A DNA stretch of 64,000 bases from Xestospongia muta (Eukaryota > Porifera > Demospongiae > Haplosclerida > Petrosiidae), in assembly GCA_963693285.1 (NCBI GenBank), contig OY848917.1, positions 5,776,118 to 5,840,117 on the forward strand. The letters are read 5' to 3'. The position numbers were made by a program, and so were the translations under genes. The notes under the pieces are model-generated. The model saw only the letters and a list, made by a program, of their open reading frames with translations, was not told where the DNA came from and searched no databases. Positions 1-11,866 of the stretch are shown piece after piece; position 1 is the stretch's first letter, and each line of letters starts with the position of its first letter.

Positions 1-1555
1 ACGCTGCAAGAATTGAAGCAAATAATTGGCATAGGTAAATCATGTATACTTATTTTATAAAATACGGTATTATTATGGCAAAGAAAATTTAAAGAGTTTA
101 AAGAAAACACAACACTTGAAAAGGAATACCTTGAAAGGCAAGGAATAATATCATTGCGATATTTACTGAGAGTTGTACTTTCAGGATAAATAATGAGAAA
201 ACTATTGAAAACGAGCAATTAAAGTCGGAATTAGAAAGGTATATATGAGAGATGTTAGTTTTATTGATTGTATTAATAACTAAAAATAGTTTGAAAAATG
301 TTCAAGAAGAAAACAAAAGGTAATCAATCAACTTTTTAACGTTTTTAATCAAAGATAATAACGTATACACATTATAATAATTATTAGTTGCCATACAAGG
401 ACAATATTATTTATAGTAGCTCTATAATGAAATCATGAAGTAAATAAGTAATACTAATATATTAATTATTTTCAAAATCTATAGATTGTGTGCAGATTTG
501 AAAGATAAAGATATGTAAGTTAAATGAATTGCTTGAGATTAAATAAATTCAATTTAGAAGAATAAATGAATTGGAAAGTGAAATAGAAAGATTGAAAAGG
601 TTATACTCAAACTGTGTTTACAAAATTATTTCAAATATTCTACTATAGTGAAGAAAGACAAATGAATAATGAGAAGAAACATTTGATGAGGTTTATTAAT
701 TAATATTTACATACAGATTATAAGAACATTGATCTCAAATAGATTAAGGTCTGCTTCTTATGATTCAAGAAAAATAAATGGAGATGTTCTTCCTGGGGAC
801 ATTACTCATGGTGATGTTCAAAGTAATTACATTCAGTTTTTTAAAACTTTTAATCGCTCTCGAGAGCAAAGTTCTAACACAGCTAATCACACAAGACTGA
901 CAGCTATATGTTTACAAGTAAATAATAGGAAATTTTTAAATTTCAAGTTTATGATATACAATTTATAGAATGCATATGAACTTAGTTCCAGCAAAATCCT
1001 TAAAAATATGACTGAAGCGCTAAATGAGTTGTTTGAGGACCCTTCAAATGAAAATGTTGAAGAAATACTTGAGGATCACAAAACACTAGAAAGAAGAAAT
1101 GACATCTGTCGAGCATTTGCTATATTACTTTATCACAGTAATTCTAGTAAAAGTGATGAATTCCAAACAGAGGTAAGTTGTAAACATATCCTAATATATG
1201 CATTATTCCAACAATACAAAAGGTTTATCAAAAGCTGAATGTTAAATTTAAAGACAAAACACAGGATAATAACATGCTACGTGAAGCAGCTAAAATCGCT
1301 CAAGAAATGGTAACATTAATACCACCTATGATATGCAGTCAACCAGTCAGATACAATGAACATCATCATGATATAAAACAGTGTGCTTGGACTATAGAAG
1401 ATGGTCCATATAAACTTGTATATATACGTCCTGTTCTTTTCTATGGACGTAATGGAAATGTAGCTGCTAAAGGTCAAGTTGGAAACATTTCTACTGATGA
1501 TGAAAATGCAGTTAACAGAGCAACGAAGGAACATACTCCTGATTTGAATGATTAG
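1..1555 (+). CDS. Coiled-coil protein with MIEAP-like C-terminal domain (gene L; 5' end outside window)
   Basis: Multi-exon gene whose beginning lies upstream of the window. Exons that stay in frame: ..34, 84-137, 185-238, 290-319, 485-514, 558-599, 649-690, 743-917, 969-1172 and 1223-1555 (stop TAG). The six small exons from 84 to 690 (54, 54, 30, 30, 42, 42 nt) all lie between phase-2 introns and encode charged heptad-like coiled coil such as INELESEIERLK. Exon 743-917 encodes the block GDVLPGDITHGDV shared with the genes at 13333 and 26792. The last two exons give a helical region and the family signature VYIRPVLFYG...AAKGQVGN. The intron after 137 appears to use a GC donor. I relate the C-terminus to MIEAP, the mitochondrial quality-control protein, by the pattern PP...Y.RP.L...KG only; this is tentative. 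No membrane segment is visible in the part present. Gene A lies convergent, 650 bp downstream. Confidence 0.6.
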
Positions 1556-2207
1556 TCAATAACAAAAATAAGTGTAATCATACTATATGTTGACTTTGTT
1601 GATCATTTATGAATTTGTATTTCATTAAAGTATATTAAAGTGTGTGTCTATCATATGTAACAGACTTGTGACAATAAACTTTTTAAAGTTTTATTGGACT
1701 AAGCCAGAATTTGATGAAATAATAAATTATATGATAAAGTCACTTTCTCTCTCTCTTTATAACAAAGTTGTTATAATAACAAAACTAAAAGAAGGTAATA
1801 CAGAGGATTGCTGTCAAAAGTCTTAAAAGTACAGCAGTTATAATAATACATATATAGTTGACATAGTAACAACCACAATGACTGTTATTACTAATTTTGT
1901 TAAAACAACAATTCTAGGAAAGTATCTGTTCCCTATGTCACAATGAACGTTATCAGCAAATTCCTAGAAACATTTTGGCAGCTGTATATATGTGTAATTG
2001 CTATTACAATGTATGTGAGCTTGTCAAAAAAACATGCTGACATTATGTATATCACTTAGATATTATTATCTATACAATGGTATTTGCCAAACACAGAAGC
2101 TATAATTTAATTAATTTTTATTTTCAAAAGCTTTTAATACTAATACTTTTAAAGTGTTAATTATGACTTGGAAAATGGGTCATTCATTTCATTTCTAATG
2201 GAAGAAG
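1556..2207. other. Convergent intergenic region with an inverted TTCTAGGAA pair
   Basis: No gene seen. It separates the convergent 3' ends of L and A. A palindromic 9-mer occurs as TTCTAGGAA at 1912-1920 and TTCCTAGAA at 1961-1969, forming a small inverted pair. The same pair is found in the inverted duplicate at 38206-38275. Confidence 0.5.
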
Positions 2208-4045
2208 TTATTCTTTTTGAGCTGAGAGAAAATCACAAACTGTCTTTACCTCTTCTCCAGTTAGAAGATATTTTGCTTTAGCTTGAATTTCTGTTTCACT
2301 AAACATCATCGACACTTCCACTTTTCGTTGATGATCTGGGAGATTATCAGGATTTGGTGTATCAATTACCAACTCTCCTACTTTTGTTACTGTTGGTTTT
2401 CCTTCTTTGTCTTTGACGTATCTAACACCACTTTCATGAGACGATAAAATACTCAGTGACGTAGTTAGCCCATCTGTAGCAATTTCAGACACAAATACTT
2501 CATTTGCTTTAACAATTTCACCTTTTTGAATAAAGATATCAAAAATATCAAGGCAATAAACTTGGTTTGTTTCCTTGTGCATACCACAATAATGTAAATC
2601 ATGTACAAGTGGATTGAATGGTTGTGCTACATCTGTTCCATAAGTGGCATCAGCTCGTCGAGCTTTTATCACACTAGGATCTCTTCTCCACATTACAGCA
2701 CCTTGTGCAATGGCAAGTTTGGGTGAGGTGGGTACAATAATGCGACAATCAATGTTCTGAAACCTTTTTAACAGACCATCTTGTAATCTTTCATGAATGT
2801 ATTTGCAACCTCCAAATCCACCAACAAGATAGACTGTTTCGATTTTTTCATTCACAGACTCAAAAACACTAATGACTGAATTGATAATATCTCTTACTAT
2901 TGGTTCAAAGAAACTGGATTCTGCAACATCATAAAGGATGTACAAAGTGTCGTCTTCAAAATCGACTCCTGCTAAATTTTTTGCTTGTTTTTCAATGTAT
3001 TCTGTTGTGTAAAACTCTATCAATTCATTCGGCAATAAAATGCACACGTCTTCACTTTGCTTTAATTTTCTTGTCCCAAATTGCAACTTGATGTTTTCGA
3101 ATTCTTGGTATATAAATTTATTTATTACACCATGTACATTAATTTCCTCACCAGATTGACGAAAACGAGAGAAATTGGTATCTTGAACAAGATTTTGAAT
3201 AAATTTTGAAAACAGCTCATTCACTTCTGTTCCTCCACTTGTATTTCCAGTGGGAATACTCTTGACTTCAATTCCTCCATCTATTTCTTCCTGTACAGTG
3301 ATATCAACTGTACCTCCACCAATGTCAACAACCATGTATGCTCCCTTTAATTCTACGGAACCTGTTGCTTCTTTTGATGTTACTGACTGGCTATATATTG
3401 CAGCTGCCTCTGGTTCCAGAGCAAGAGACAATTTGTCAGGATTTAATTCTAACGGTCGACTAATAGAGACATCGATTGGTGTGAGTGTTATAATACCAGG
3501 TCCCTCAGTTAACAAACCAGCCTATAGAATTTTAAAAACAATTATAATGTTAATGACTAATGAAAAGTAACTTATGATATAAATTGTATTTCTTATTGAA
3601 AATTTACCGAACCTTAACACCAAATTCACTTTTGAATTCAAAGGAACACTTTGATAACTTAAATTACATAGTTGTTAAAACCAATCTATCATTGCTGTTT
3701 TCAGTAGAAAGCTTGGGCATTTGGTATAAATACAAATCTAAACCATTATACTTCTGGATGTATTTTTTCATTTATATTTTACTCAGGGTACATGACTTCT
3801 GTATTTAACTATGTTATTGATTATCATATTAAACAAAATCACTGACTATATTTTTCATTATTTGAATATATGATTTTATCAATGAGGGTGGTGATTTATC
3901 ACAAATTCCCTCGTACATAGATGACATAAACATTATAATTATAAATTAGCTTTCACAATTGCCACAAAAAAAACAATAATTATTAAGAACCAAGCACTAA
4001 AATCATCAATTAAGACAGTTTTGAATAAGTCCATTGTAAAGCTAA

Positions 4046-4113
<68 letters not shown>

Positions 4114-5093
4114 GTATAACATTATCCTTAGTTTCATTGTAATCCTACTTTTTATATAACCAATATTTAAAATTTGTTAATGTATTTGTATTTTTTGAAG
4201 TAAGGACTTGCGTTTAGTGTTATAATATGCAATGTCAAAGAGAAGACATGTGTGGCTGGTTTATTAGTATTTTACTCTTTTATTTTAATATATATTTAAA
4301 GATCTTACATCAAGTTCTCGTTATTACAGGCTATTTTGTAGTGGTGTGTAGTTACACTGGATAATTATATCTTACCAAATAAGCAGCTTCTCTCATCATT
4401 CTCTTTCCTCGTGCATCCCATATAGCAGGTACAGTGATGACCCAATCAAAGTCTGTTGTTTTAAGAGGTTTAATAGTTCGAGAAAGATGGTCAATCAGGA
4501 GGTCTTTGAGATGTTTCAAAATAAATGCGATGACTTCAATGAGATAGAACCGCTGGCCATCAAATGATGTAACAGTTGTCTGACGGCTAATGTTCTATGT
4601 AAAAAAGTTTCATCAATTCCTTAATTAAATAATAATATTTGAAATAATTAAATACCTGATCTCTTTTTAAAAGTATCTTGATACGCTCAAAGTAGACATG
4701 ACTTTCTCTCTCACGTGTTCGTAGTTTAACGTATTGATTGCAGGCATTGTGACCGAATGAAACCACCTTAAATGAGTTGCCCTCTTTTTGAAGGAGTATT
4801 GAATTTGGAATACGTGTATCAATTTTGAACTCGTCCAGAATCATGGAAGAAACAGTATTGTCACCATGAGTAGTGTAAGCTAGAGTTACTGATGTTGTGC
4901 CGAAGTCTATAGCAGCGATGTTGCCATTACTTTTTAGGAAGCATTCCGACGAGTTTTCTTTTTTTTTGGCTCTAGCCAGTGGAACAGATGACATAATATC
5001 ACGAAACAAAGAAGCAAGTAAGAACATTTCTGATAAACCAGTCAATTGAGGTTGGTCGTTATCGGATCGTTTGCTAGACTGTTTCTCTGCCAT
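2208..5093 (-). CDS. HSPA12-like atypical HSP70 (gene A)
   Basis: Three exons, 5093-4656, 4594-4376 and 3521-2208, joined in phase 0, give 656 aa, close to the roughly 675 aa of vertebrate HSPA12A. Exon 1 carries the first phosphate motif IAAIDFGTTSVTLAYT. Exon 2 has DWVITVPAIWDARGKRMMRE. Exon 3 has the second phosphate motif MVVDIGGGTVDITV, the adenosine motif VYLVGGFGGCKY and a short tail with AKYLLTGEEV in place of a full substrate-binding domain. This is the HSPA12 type of actin/HSP70-fold ATPase; its client is unknown. The N-terminus begins MAEKQSSK, so unlike B and C it has no myristoylation glycine. A TTCTAGGAA palindrome lies 226 nt upstream of the ATG. A near-copy, E, is at 35636-37959 in inverted orientation. 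Confidence 0.9.
4049..4118. repeat. (TA)n / (TGTA)n microsatellite
   Basis: A pure TA dinucleotide run followed by TGTA tetranucleotides, inside the second intron of gene A. Confidence 0.95.
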
Positions 5094-5894
5094 CTCGTCT
5101 CCTTAGCTCTGGAAAACAGTACTTTGTGTCGAAATTAATCAGTCAGTAGAGATACCGTATTATTTGAATTGAAAGAAAAGGTATGTAAACGCATATAATA
5201 TAGCACTACCTTTATTTTTGTCACATTCATTGTTCACCTCACCAGTGTAAACTGACAAACCCTACATTTAAGACAAAGTCAATTTTTCTGGGAATTGTTT
5301 AAAGATTTATAATAACTGTTCTAGGAATATATGACAGCACTGTGTATTATATAGTTGACATAGCTAAAGTGATGGTACATACTCCAGGTGGCCTATAAAA
5401 ATTAATATTAGTAAATCTGTTAAATTATTATCTAAACATTTCAACTAATTTGTGTTGAAATACAGTTTTTCAGTTATAGTGCATCATGATTACATTATGG
5501 TGAAAATAGATTATTAATAAAGTTGAATTAAACTGCATAAAAGTGGCAAAGATGAGAGTAAAGAAAATAGATTAAACAGTTGGCTAATTAACAAAAAGTA
5601 AAACAAACTAATAGAATTCTGTATAAAGCAAACATTTTTACTTCAAAAACACTAAAATTATAGCATTCTCTTTATTTAATAAAGACAACTTTAACAAAAT
5701 GTGGTGGCTTATAGCCCTGGCAAAAAAGCCATACCATAACACAAAGTTAAAACATTTTGGTTCCCAGATTAGGGCTCTAGGCTTTAGGGTCTAGGGTACA
5801 CTATTTATTTTATATTAAAGTATTACATTTTCTGCTAGGACTGTAAACACAGTGTTAATACAATCACAATTATTAATACACTATATTAACTATT
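5094..5894. other. Spacer between genes B and A, with TTAGGG-like repeat remnant
   Basis: No ORF of note. Positions 5,250-5,400 and 5,700-5,830 match the sequence upstream of gene E (35,150-35,480) in inverted orientation, so this is part of the inverted duplication. Around 5,765-5,805 are short degenerate TTAGGG-like units (TTAGGGCTCTAGGCTTTAGG), also seen near 35,165 and 39,890. This suggests a dispersed repeat rather than a telomere. Confidence 0.5.
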
Positions 5895-8125
5895 CTAATT
5901 AGGATTCATATCTGGCACACTAGATGAAAGAAAATCACAAACAGTATTTACTTCTTCTCCGGTGACAGAATATTTTGCACTGGCTTGTAATTCTGTTCCA
6001 CTAAAACTCATTGTTATATCTACTGATCGTTGCTCTCTTGGTAGGTTATTGGGATTGGGTATATCAATTTGTAACTGACCAATTTGAGTTACTGTGTACT
6101 TGCCATTCTTGTCTCGGACATACCGTGTACCAACATTTGGTGTGGTATATATCGGAAAACACATTGACTCTAATTTTTGACTTCTTGGTGTAACATTTTC
6201 TTCAACGAAAACATCTGAACATGTTGCCAATTCTCCTTTCTCCACAAAAACATCAAACACATCATCACACATCAAACACATTGCTTCTTTAAGGTTGAAG
6301 GAATAATGTTTGTCGTGTTTAGTTTCATCAAATGGTATAGTTACAGCAGTACCATATGTAGCATCAGCACGTCTCGCTTTGATTTTTTGAGGGTTTTTCC
6401 TCCATAAAACAGCTCCTTGTACAACAGCAAGGTTTGGGCTAGCAGGTACTATAATTCGACCTGTGTGTATCTTTTCTTGTATTTTTTCATACACATACTT
6501 GCAACCACCAAATGCACCAACTAAGTATATTACTTCAAATTGAACATGAAGATTTTTTATCGTATCTAAAACGCAAGATATAATTCCTTCCAATACTGGA
6601 CCAAATAATTCATTCTCTACAAAATGTCTTTCACAACGCAAGGTGTCATCCTCAAAAGTAACACCACACACTCCTTCAACAGCAGTCTCAATGCGAGAAG
6701 ATGTATAAAACTTAACAAACTTGCTTGGCAGATCAATTGCTAATTCAGAAATGTCTTTACTTCCAAACTGCAACTTTTGAGCCTCAAACTCAGTGTATAA
6801 GAGATAACTAATGAGAGCATTAAACTTATCAGTATTGCCAGAACTGGTGAATTTTTTAAATTCAATATCATCTACTAACTTTTGCAGGAAGTGTGAAAAT
6901 CGTTCATTAACTCTTGTTCCACCACAGCAGTTTCCTGTAGGCAAAGTCTCAACACGAATGTTATCATCTACTTCAGAGTGTACTGTTATATCAACTGTAC
7001 CTCCACCAATATCTATAACCATGTAGGTTTCTGTTTGTGGAGAAGTTGAAGCTGATGCAACTAAATTAGAAGCAGCTGTAGTAGAAGCAACAACTTTGCT
7101 ATAAATCGCAGCTACTTCAGGTTCTAATGCTAGAGTCAGTTTATCAGGTGTTTCCGCTTCAGGTCGTGGAATTTCTTCTATAGTAGGTGTGAATTTTGTT
7201 ATTCCAGGTGAATTGTTACATAGTCCAGCCTAAATACATATGAAATGGTTATTGTGTCAACAAGAGGATAATGTTTATAACACAAACATGACTAGTTACA
7301 TTTTCTTAGTAATAGATGCACCAATTTTTACAAACATAATTTTCTATGTGTTAGTACCTAAACTTACTTATTAATATTATGTCTATGAAACATGACACAA
7401 GTACTTTACAGAGTGAGTGCCAGAATGCTTACTAAATAAGCAGCTTCTCTCATCATTCCTTTACCTCGTGCATCCCATATGGCAGGTACAGTGATGACCC
7501 AATCAAATTCAGATGCTTTCAGAGGTGTAATTGTGATAGATAAGTGGTCAACTAATTTTTCCTTCAGATATTTCAAAATAAATGCGATAACCTCCACTAA
7601 ATAGTACTCTCCACCTCCAATTGATGTAACTTTAGATTTTCGATCAATATTCTGTAATTACAAAACATTAAGCAAATATATTAAAATACAATAACTTATA
7701 TCTACCTCTTCTCTTTTCAACATCATTTTTATTTGCTCAAAGTAAATGTACTTAGAAAGATCTGCAACTCTTAATCTCATAAAATCATCCCTAGCTGTAT
7801 CACCAATTGCCGTCACTTCGCATGAAGAATTGTTTAATTTTAGAAGAACGCCATTGTAAACTCTGAGGTTATGTTTATGTTCGTCCAGTGCTACAACATT
7901 TGCTTTGCCATCATTGCTGCCTGGAGTTGTGAATGCCAATGACAGTCCTGTTGTACCGAAATCAATAGCAGCAATATTACCACTGGTTGTCTGAAAGCTG
8001 GCTAACTGCTTCTTTTTGGCTCTTTTGAGTGGTTTCCCAGAAAGTAATTTGTCCTCATCACATAATGTACCACCATCTTCTCTTTGTCTTGTACCAACTT
8101 GTTTTGAAGACTCTTTGTTTCCCAT
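5895..8125 (-). CDS. HSPA12-like atypical HSP70 with N-myristoylation motif (gene B)
   Basis: Exons 8125-7706, 7651-7433 and 7229-5895 join in phase 0 to give 657 aa. ATPase motifs: IAAIDFGTTGLSLAFT, DWVITVPAIWDARGKGMMRE, MVVDIGGGTVDITV and IYLVGAFGGCKY. Asp-Phe-Gly and Gly-Gly-Gly are retained, so nucleotide binding is plausible. The protein begins MGNKESSK; Gly2 and Ser6 fit the N-myristoylation consensus, which would tether the chaperone to membranes (inference). Exon 1 is followed by a serine- and lysine-rich linker before the fold. The start is supported by paralogue C beginning identically. A TTCTAGGAA palindrome lies 106 nt upstream of the ATG. Its closest relative in the window is C, on the other strand. 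Confidence 0.9.
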
Positions 8126-8832
8126 CGTTCACTTTGCAAAGTAAGGACTCTGTTTACAAAATATATAATATAGCCTACATGATAACCACACCCCTACTAT
8201 GGTGAGGTGGGGTAGTCAGTATATAAACATTTCTAGGAATTAGTACACCTGTAATAATCAAGGGCAGAACTAACCTCTTTATGCTGCAACTACAATCACA
8301 TGACTGTTGTTATTCAGGGAAGAAGTGATTATTTGTGAGAAAGTATGTGTTTACTGACATATTTGTTATATATTAATGGCATTTGCAGTAGAACTAGTAT
8401 CCATGTACAAAATCCTACTATCCACAGTGTGAAACATCATATATATGTAGTACACCAAATGTTATAAATAAAAAGAAATAATTGTTAGTATTCATATAAT
8501 CACTATAGGTTTTAAAGCATAACTACAAATGGTATATGTATGAAATGAACTGAAGCCATAAGCAAGAGATGGATAATAATTCAACTAAACTGTCCAGGTT
8601 AGTTCAATTAAAATAGTATCTATTCATGGTTTCAATTACTAGGTAAAACTACAAAGATTACTATTTGACTACTAGTTAGATTTATACATTTTTAGTTAGA
8701 CTAGGTTTGGCTTTGTGGTAACTCAATATTTGGATTATATTATTTCAATGAAACTATGGTAACCAAAGCTTTACCTGAAACGAGAGATTGTTCCTTTAAG
8801 TGAATTTATTTAAAAATCTATTCTTAATAAAA
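8126..8832. promoter_or_regulatory. Upstream region of gene B with TTCTAGGAA palindrome
   Basis: Non-coding as far as I can see. TTCTAGGAA at 8231-8239 is the same palindrome found 150-240 nt upstream of genes C, A and E. TTC-N3-GAA is the spacing of STAT-type (GAS) sites; a heat-shock element has N2. The regulatory role is inferred only. Confidence 0.35.
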
Positions 8833-9282
8833 ATGAGACACTATCTTCATGAAATCCTTACAGTCACATGTTCTATAGCCAATGCTAACAAGGAGACATT
8901 TGAAGCATTTGGAATGCTATTGAGTTTAATTCAAATAAGACTCAAAGCTTCAGTGAATTAATTGAAAAGGTAATTATATGATTACAGAATAGGGTTATTT
9001 TAATACTTATATAACAGATCATTAAAAAAATCTCTTTAGAAAAATAATTCAAAATTGTTGAAAAAACTGTCACTTCTAAGTCGTGCTATGTTAGCACTTT
9101 TATCACCTTTACTAGTATTTCAGCCACCAGATTATGGTGAAGAGATGCGTTAAATTTGCTATAAAACATGGGATGGAGCTAAGATAATTTCACTCTCTAT
9201 TACTATCACTCTGTGTTATATTAAAGTTAGTAACTCTAAAGTGGAATTGCTAAAGGAGGATGTTGATTCTAATACAAAATAA
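8833..9282 (+). pseudogene. Dead copy of the MIEAP-like family (copy K)
   Basis: Starts at an ATG with MRHYLHEILTV, matching exon 4 of the gene at 41960, but has a stop within that exon and several frame breaks in the last exon. LYYYRPVLFYG is reduced: sequence for the FYG..VAVKG part is missing before the recognisable tail encoding VSNSKVELLKEDVDSNTK. Similarity to the 41960 locus continues downstream to about 9,700 (against 43,400), so it arose by segmental duplication and not retroposition. Confidence 0.7.
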
Positions 9283-9995
9283 CCATAAACTTTTTTGATT
9301 TTGTTGTGACTTTGAAAATCTTTTTTTCAATTGAAAAGATTATGGCATGATCCATTTAATGGTTCTGTGCTGCCAAAACTGTTCAGACTGTCTAACATAC
9401 AATTTTCAAGATACTTATTTGAATAATTCCCAGAATTTTGACAAGTCAATTGTGCTAAGGTAACACAATGTTAAGCTTGTATATACTGTTGAGTACAAAG
9501 TACAATCAGTAATTGTCTGCTTATGGTATTTGATGTAGATATCTTGATAACAAAATTGACATTATTACACCACATCTCACCTTTTTTAACACACATAATT
9601 AGAGTACTGAGTAATTACTCTAATGGTTTTGAGGTTGATAAGTACAGACAAGATATCTTTGAAATCACTTTCACTTTGCTACACTAATTTCTAGTGAAGG
9701 AGATAATGAGTCGGTATAGCTATACTTAGAGACGCTTTTGAAGAGGAATAAAAAAATAATAACAGATAAAGTAATGAATGCCTCACATTTTTTTCAGGTA
9801 AGAATTCTGGTATTTGTGTGTCTATATCTTATATTTATTAGGTTTAATGACCAGATACTTAATCTTTAATTTTAAGATATACAATCTGCTTGTATGATGA
9901 GGTTTAGTTATCAATTAATAGTACATCTCATCAATTTACTTTTATGATATACATGTTTCTAACATTAAACTGTGGGTACAGTTGTTAATAGTGTT

Positions 9996-10230
9996 TTATA
10001 AGTATAAAAGAAATTGTTTATTACCATTTTGATGAATCTCTATAGCATCCTCAATGATGTCAATGTAAGGATGGATTGTCAAATTTCTTGTTATTAGTTC
10101 TAGCATCACATTCTGAATAGTTACATACTTTGGCATGATCTGCTCTTTTATTCCATTCAGGAATGATTCCTGGTGCACTATGGTGTCATCTAGCTTCATT
10201 GTGACCTTCTTTGCAGATGCAAGTATGTTT
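9996..10230 (-). other. Coding-like fragment, unrecognised
   Basis: Reverse strand reads open through TMKLDDTIVHQESFLNGIKE and ends at a plausible GT donor (about 10,022) after EDAIEIHQNG, as an internal exon would. The second copy (about 23,355-23,570) has a 5-nt net insertion that breaks the frame. No continuation was found, so it is either a stranded exon of a lost gene or a chance ORF in a duplicated block. Confidence 0.3.
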
Positions 10231-10706
10231 CGGGTGAATTCCTACCTAGATATTCACTAATGAACTTTTTTCATTATCCTTAACACTGTCAAATTGGTCA
10301 TACTATTTGTCTAATTCTAGAGAAAAGGCAATGCTTACATGACTCACTGACATATAGAAGCCAGTTTGTTTTTTTCTCATTCATGAATGTACAGGTTCTT
10401 TAAAGCAAGTAAAATGTAATTTTTATACACTTACTCAATGTACACTTCAAGTGTAGCACACTAAGTTGTTACTACCAATTTGTGTCTCAAAGCTCGATAA
10501 AATATCGATGAAAATTTTCTTATTGATAGCAGGTGCACAGGCTCTATACTAAGCTCTAAAAGGAACACAACACCCACGTTTTTTGCTATTTCCTGACCGA
10601 AAATATACAATCGTCAAAACAAAAATTTACGGCTTATGAATAACAATATTTATATATTACAATTAAACACCCACTTGTGGTCGGTTAAGTTTCTACTGGT
10701 AAAACG

Positions 10707-11866
10707 ATGTCTTGTCTGTTGATAGATGTATTGCTTTATTTGATCATAGTTCTATATACTGTCGTGTTTTTAATTGTTTGTGTTTGTGTTTGTGTTTGTG
10801 TTTGTGGATACTATCGGAAAAAGAAAAGAAATGATGAACACGTCTATTGTAGTGACGATGACGAACGTGAAGATAGAACAAAGTAACGACTTAGTTCTTA
10901 AAATAATTATGTGTGTTTTGTAAAACAAGTACAGCTATATACGTGATTATTTTTAATTCAATATTTCTCGTTACTATTCTAGTGTCGAAAATGATGACCA
11001 ATCTTCAAACCAACAACAAGAGTGAGTGAGATTAATCATAATTATATACTTTTCAATCAATTATATTATTAGAATTAACTCAAGACTGAAGAGACATATT
11101 GACCAGAAAAAACAGTAAGATAAGATAAAAGTTATTTTTAATTACTTATTATTTAATAATACAGAGAACTTGAGGAGCTTCAGAAAAACACTTACATGAA
11201 GTATGTGTCATTTAATTCTTCTGGTATTACTAAATAATTCATAGATATAGAAATCGCCGAAGACAATTTTGTGAAGATATTCAAAGGAATGGCTCAATGA
11301 AAATGAAAGTAATCATGTCATTTATTAGCTGAAAAAAGTATATATATTTTATATAGACTGCTTGCATACTAGTTACCGAAAAGGTGCTGTTAGTCATGAA
11401 GCGTCATCTTATTGACATTTTAACCATAACTGAACAGTCAAGTTTCACTTCAACGACAAATAGTAAACAGACATACAAAGAGTATGGACTACTCTTGAGT
11501 GCATGTAACATAAGACAAGAAGAGTCAACTGATCATCAACAGATTCTTGAAAAGGTCAGTTAACAAACAATTGAATAATTTTATCTCAACATACAGGTCG
11601 CTAAACACGTTCCTCCACATGTGCCAATTGAAAATGCTATCAGTCTAAGTCGGGTAATGCTGACATTACTACCACCTTTGCTAGTAAATGAACCAACAAG
11701 CTTTGCTGAAGAAAAATGTGAAACTTTTCGTAAAACTTGGGATGAAAATGACGATGATGGCATCCTTTATTACTATCGTCCAGCTCTATTTTATGGTAAT
11801 TCTTCTAATGTTGCTCTTAAAGGACTAGTTGGTAACTCTAAATGTGAGGTCTATGATAACTTTTGA
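10707..11866 (+). CDS. Membrane-anchored coiled-coil protein, MIEAP-like C-terminus (gene F)
   Basis: Seven exons: 10707-10882, 10983-11021, 11073-11114, 11165-11200, 11245-11308, 11357-11554, 11597-11866; total 825 nt, 274 aa, phases consistent throughout. Residues 5-36 form one hydrophobic segment containing a run of Cys-Val pairs, followed by RKKKR, so the remainder should be cytosolic. Exons 2-4 (39, 42, 36 nt, all phase 2-2) plus exon 5 encode a basic coiled coil. Exon 6 has YKEYGLLLSACNIRQEES. Exon 7 has LPPLLV, FRKTWDE and the signature LYYYRPALFYG...LKGLVGNS. Function unknown; relation to MIEAP is proposed from the C-terminal pattern. An AATAAA lies about 130 nt after the stop. Nearly identical to the gene at 24185. 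Confidence 0.75.
10775..10806 (+). repeat. In-frame TGTGTT hexanucleotide repeat in a membrane segment
   Basis: Tandem GTTTGT units encode alternating Cys-Val within the transmembrane helix of gene F. The paralogue at 24185 lacks the repeat. Because the unit is 6 nt, copy changes lengthen or shorten the helix by two residues without breaking frame. Confidence 0.9.

Noticed and set aside
1900..1970. Heat-shock elements in front of or near HSP70-like genes
   Set aside because: The repeated motif is TTC-N3-GAA, not the TTC-N2-GAA spacing of heat-shock factor sites. It is reported as a STAT/GAS-like or repeat-derived palindrome instead.
2900..3570. Open frames on the plus strand across exon 3 of gene A
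   Set aside because: They are antisense shadows of a conserved HSP70-fold exon and show no motif or splice structure of their own.
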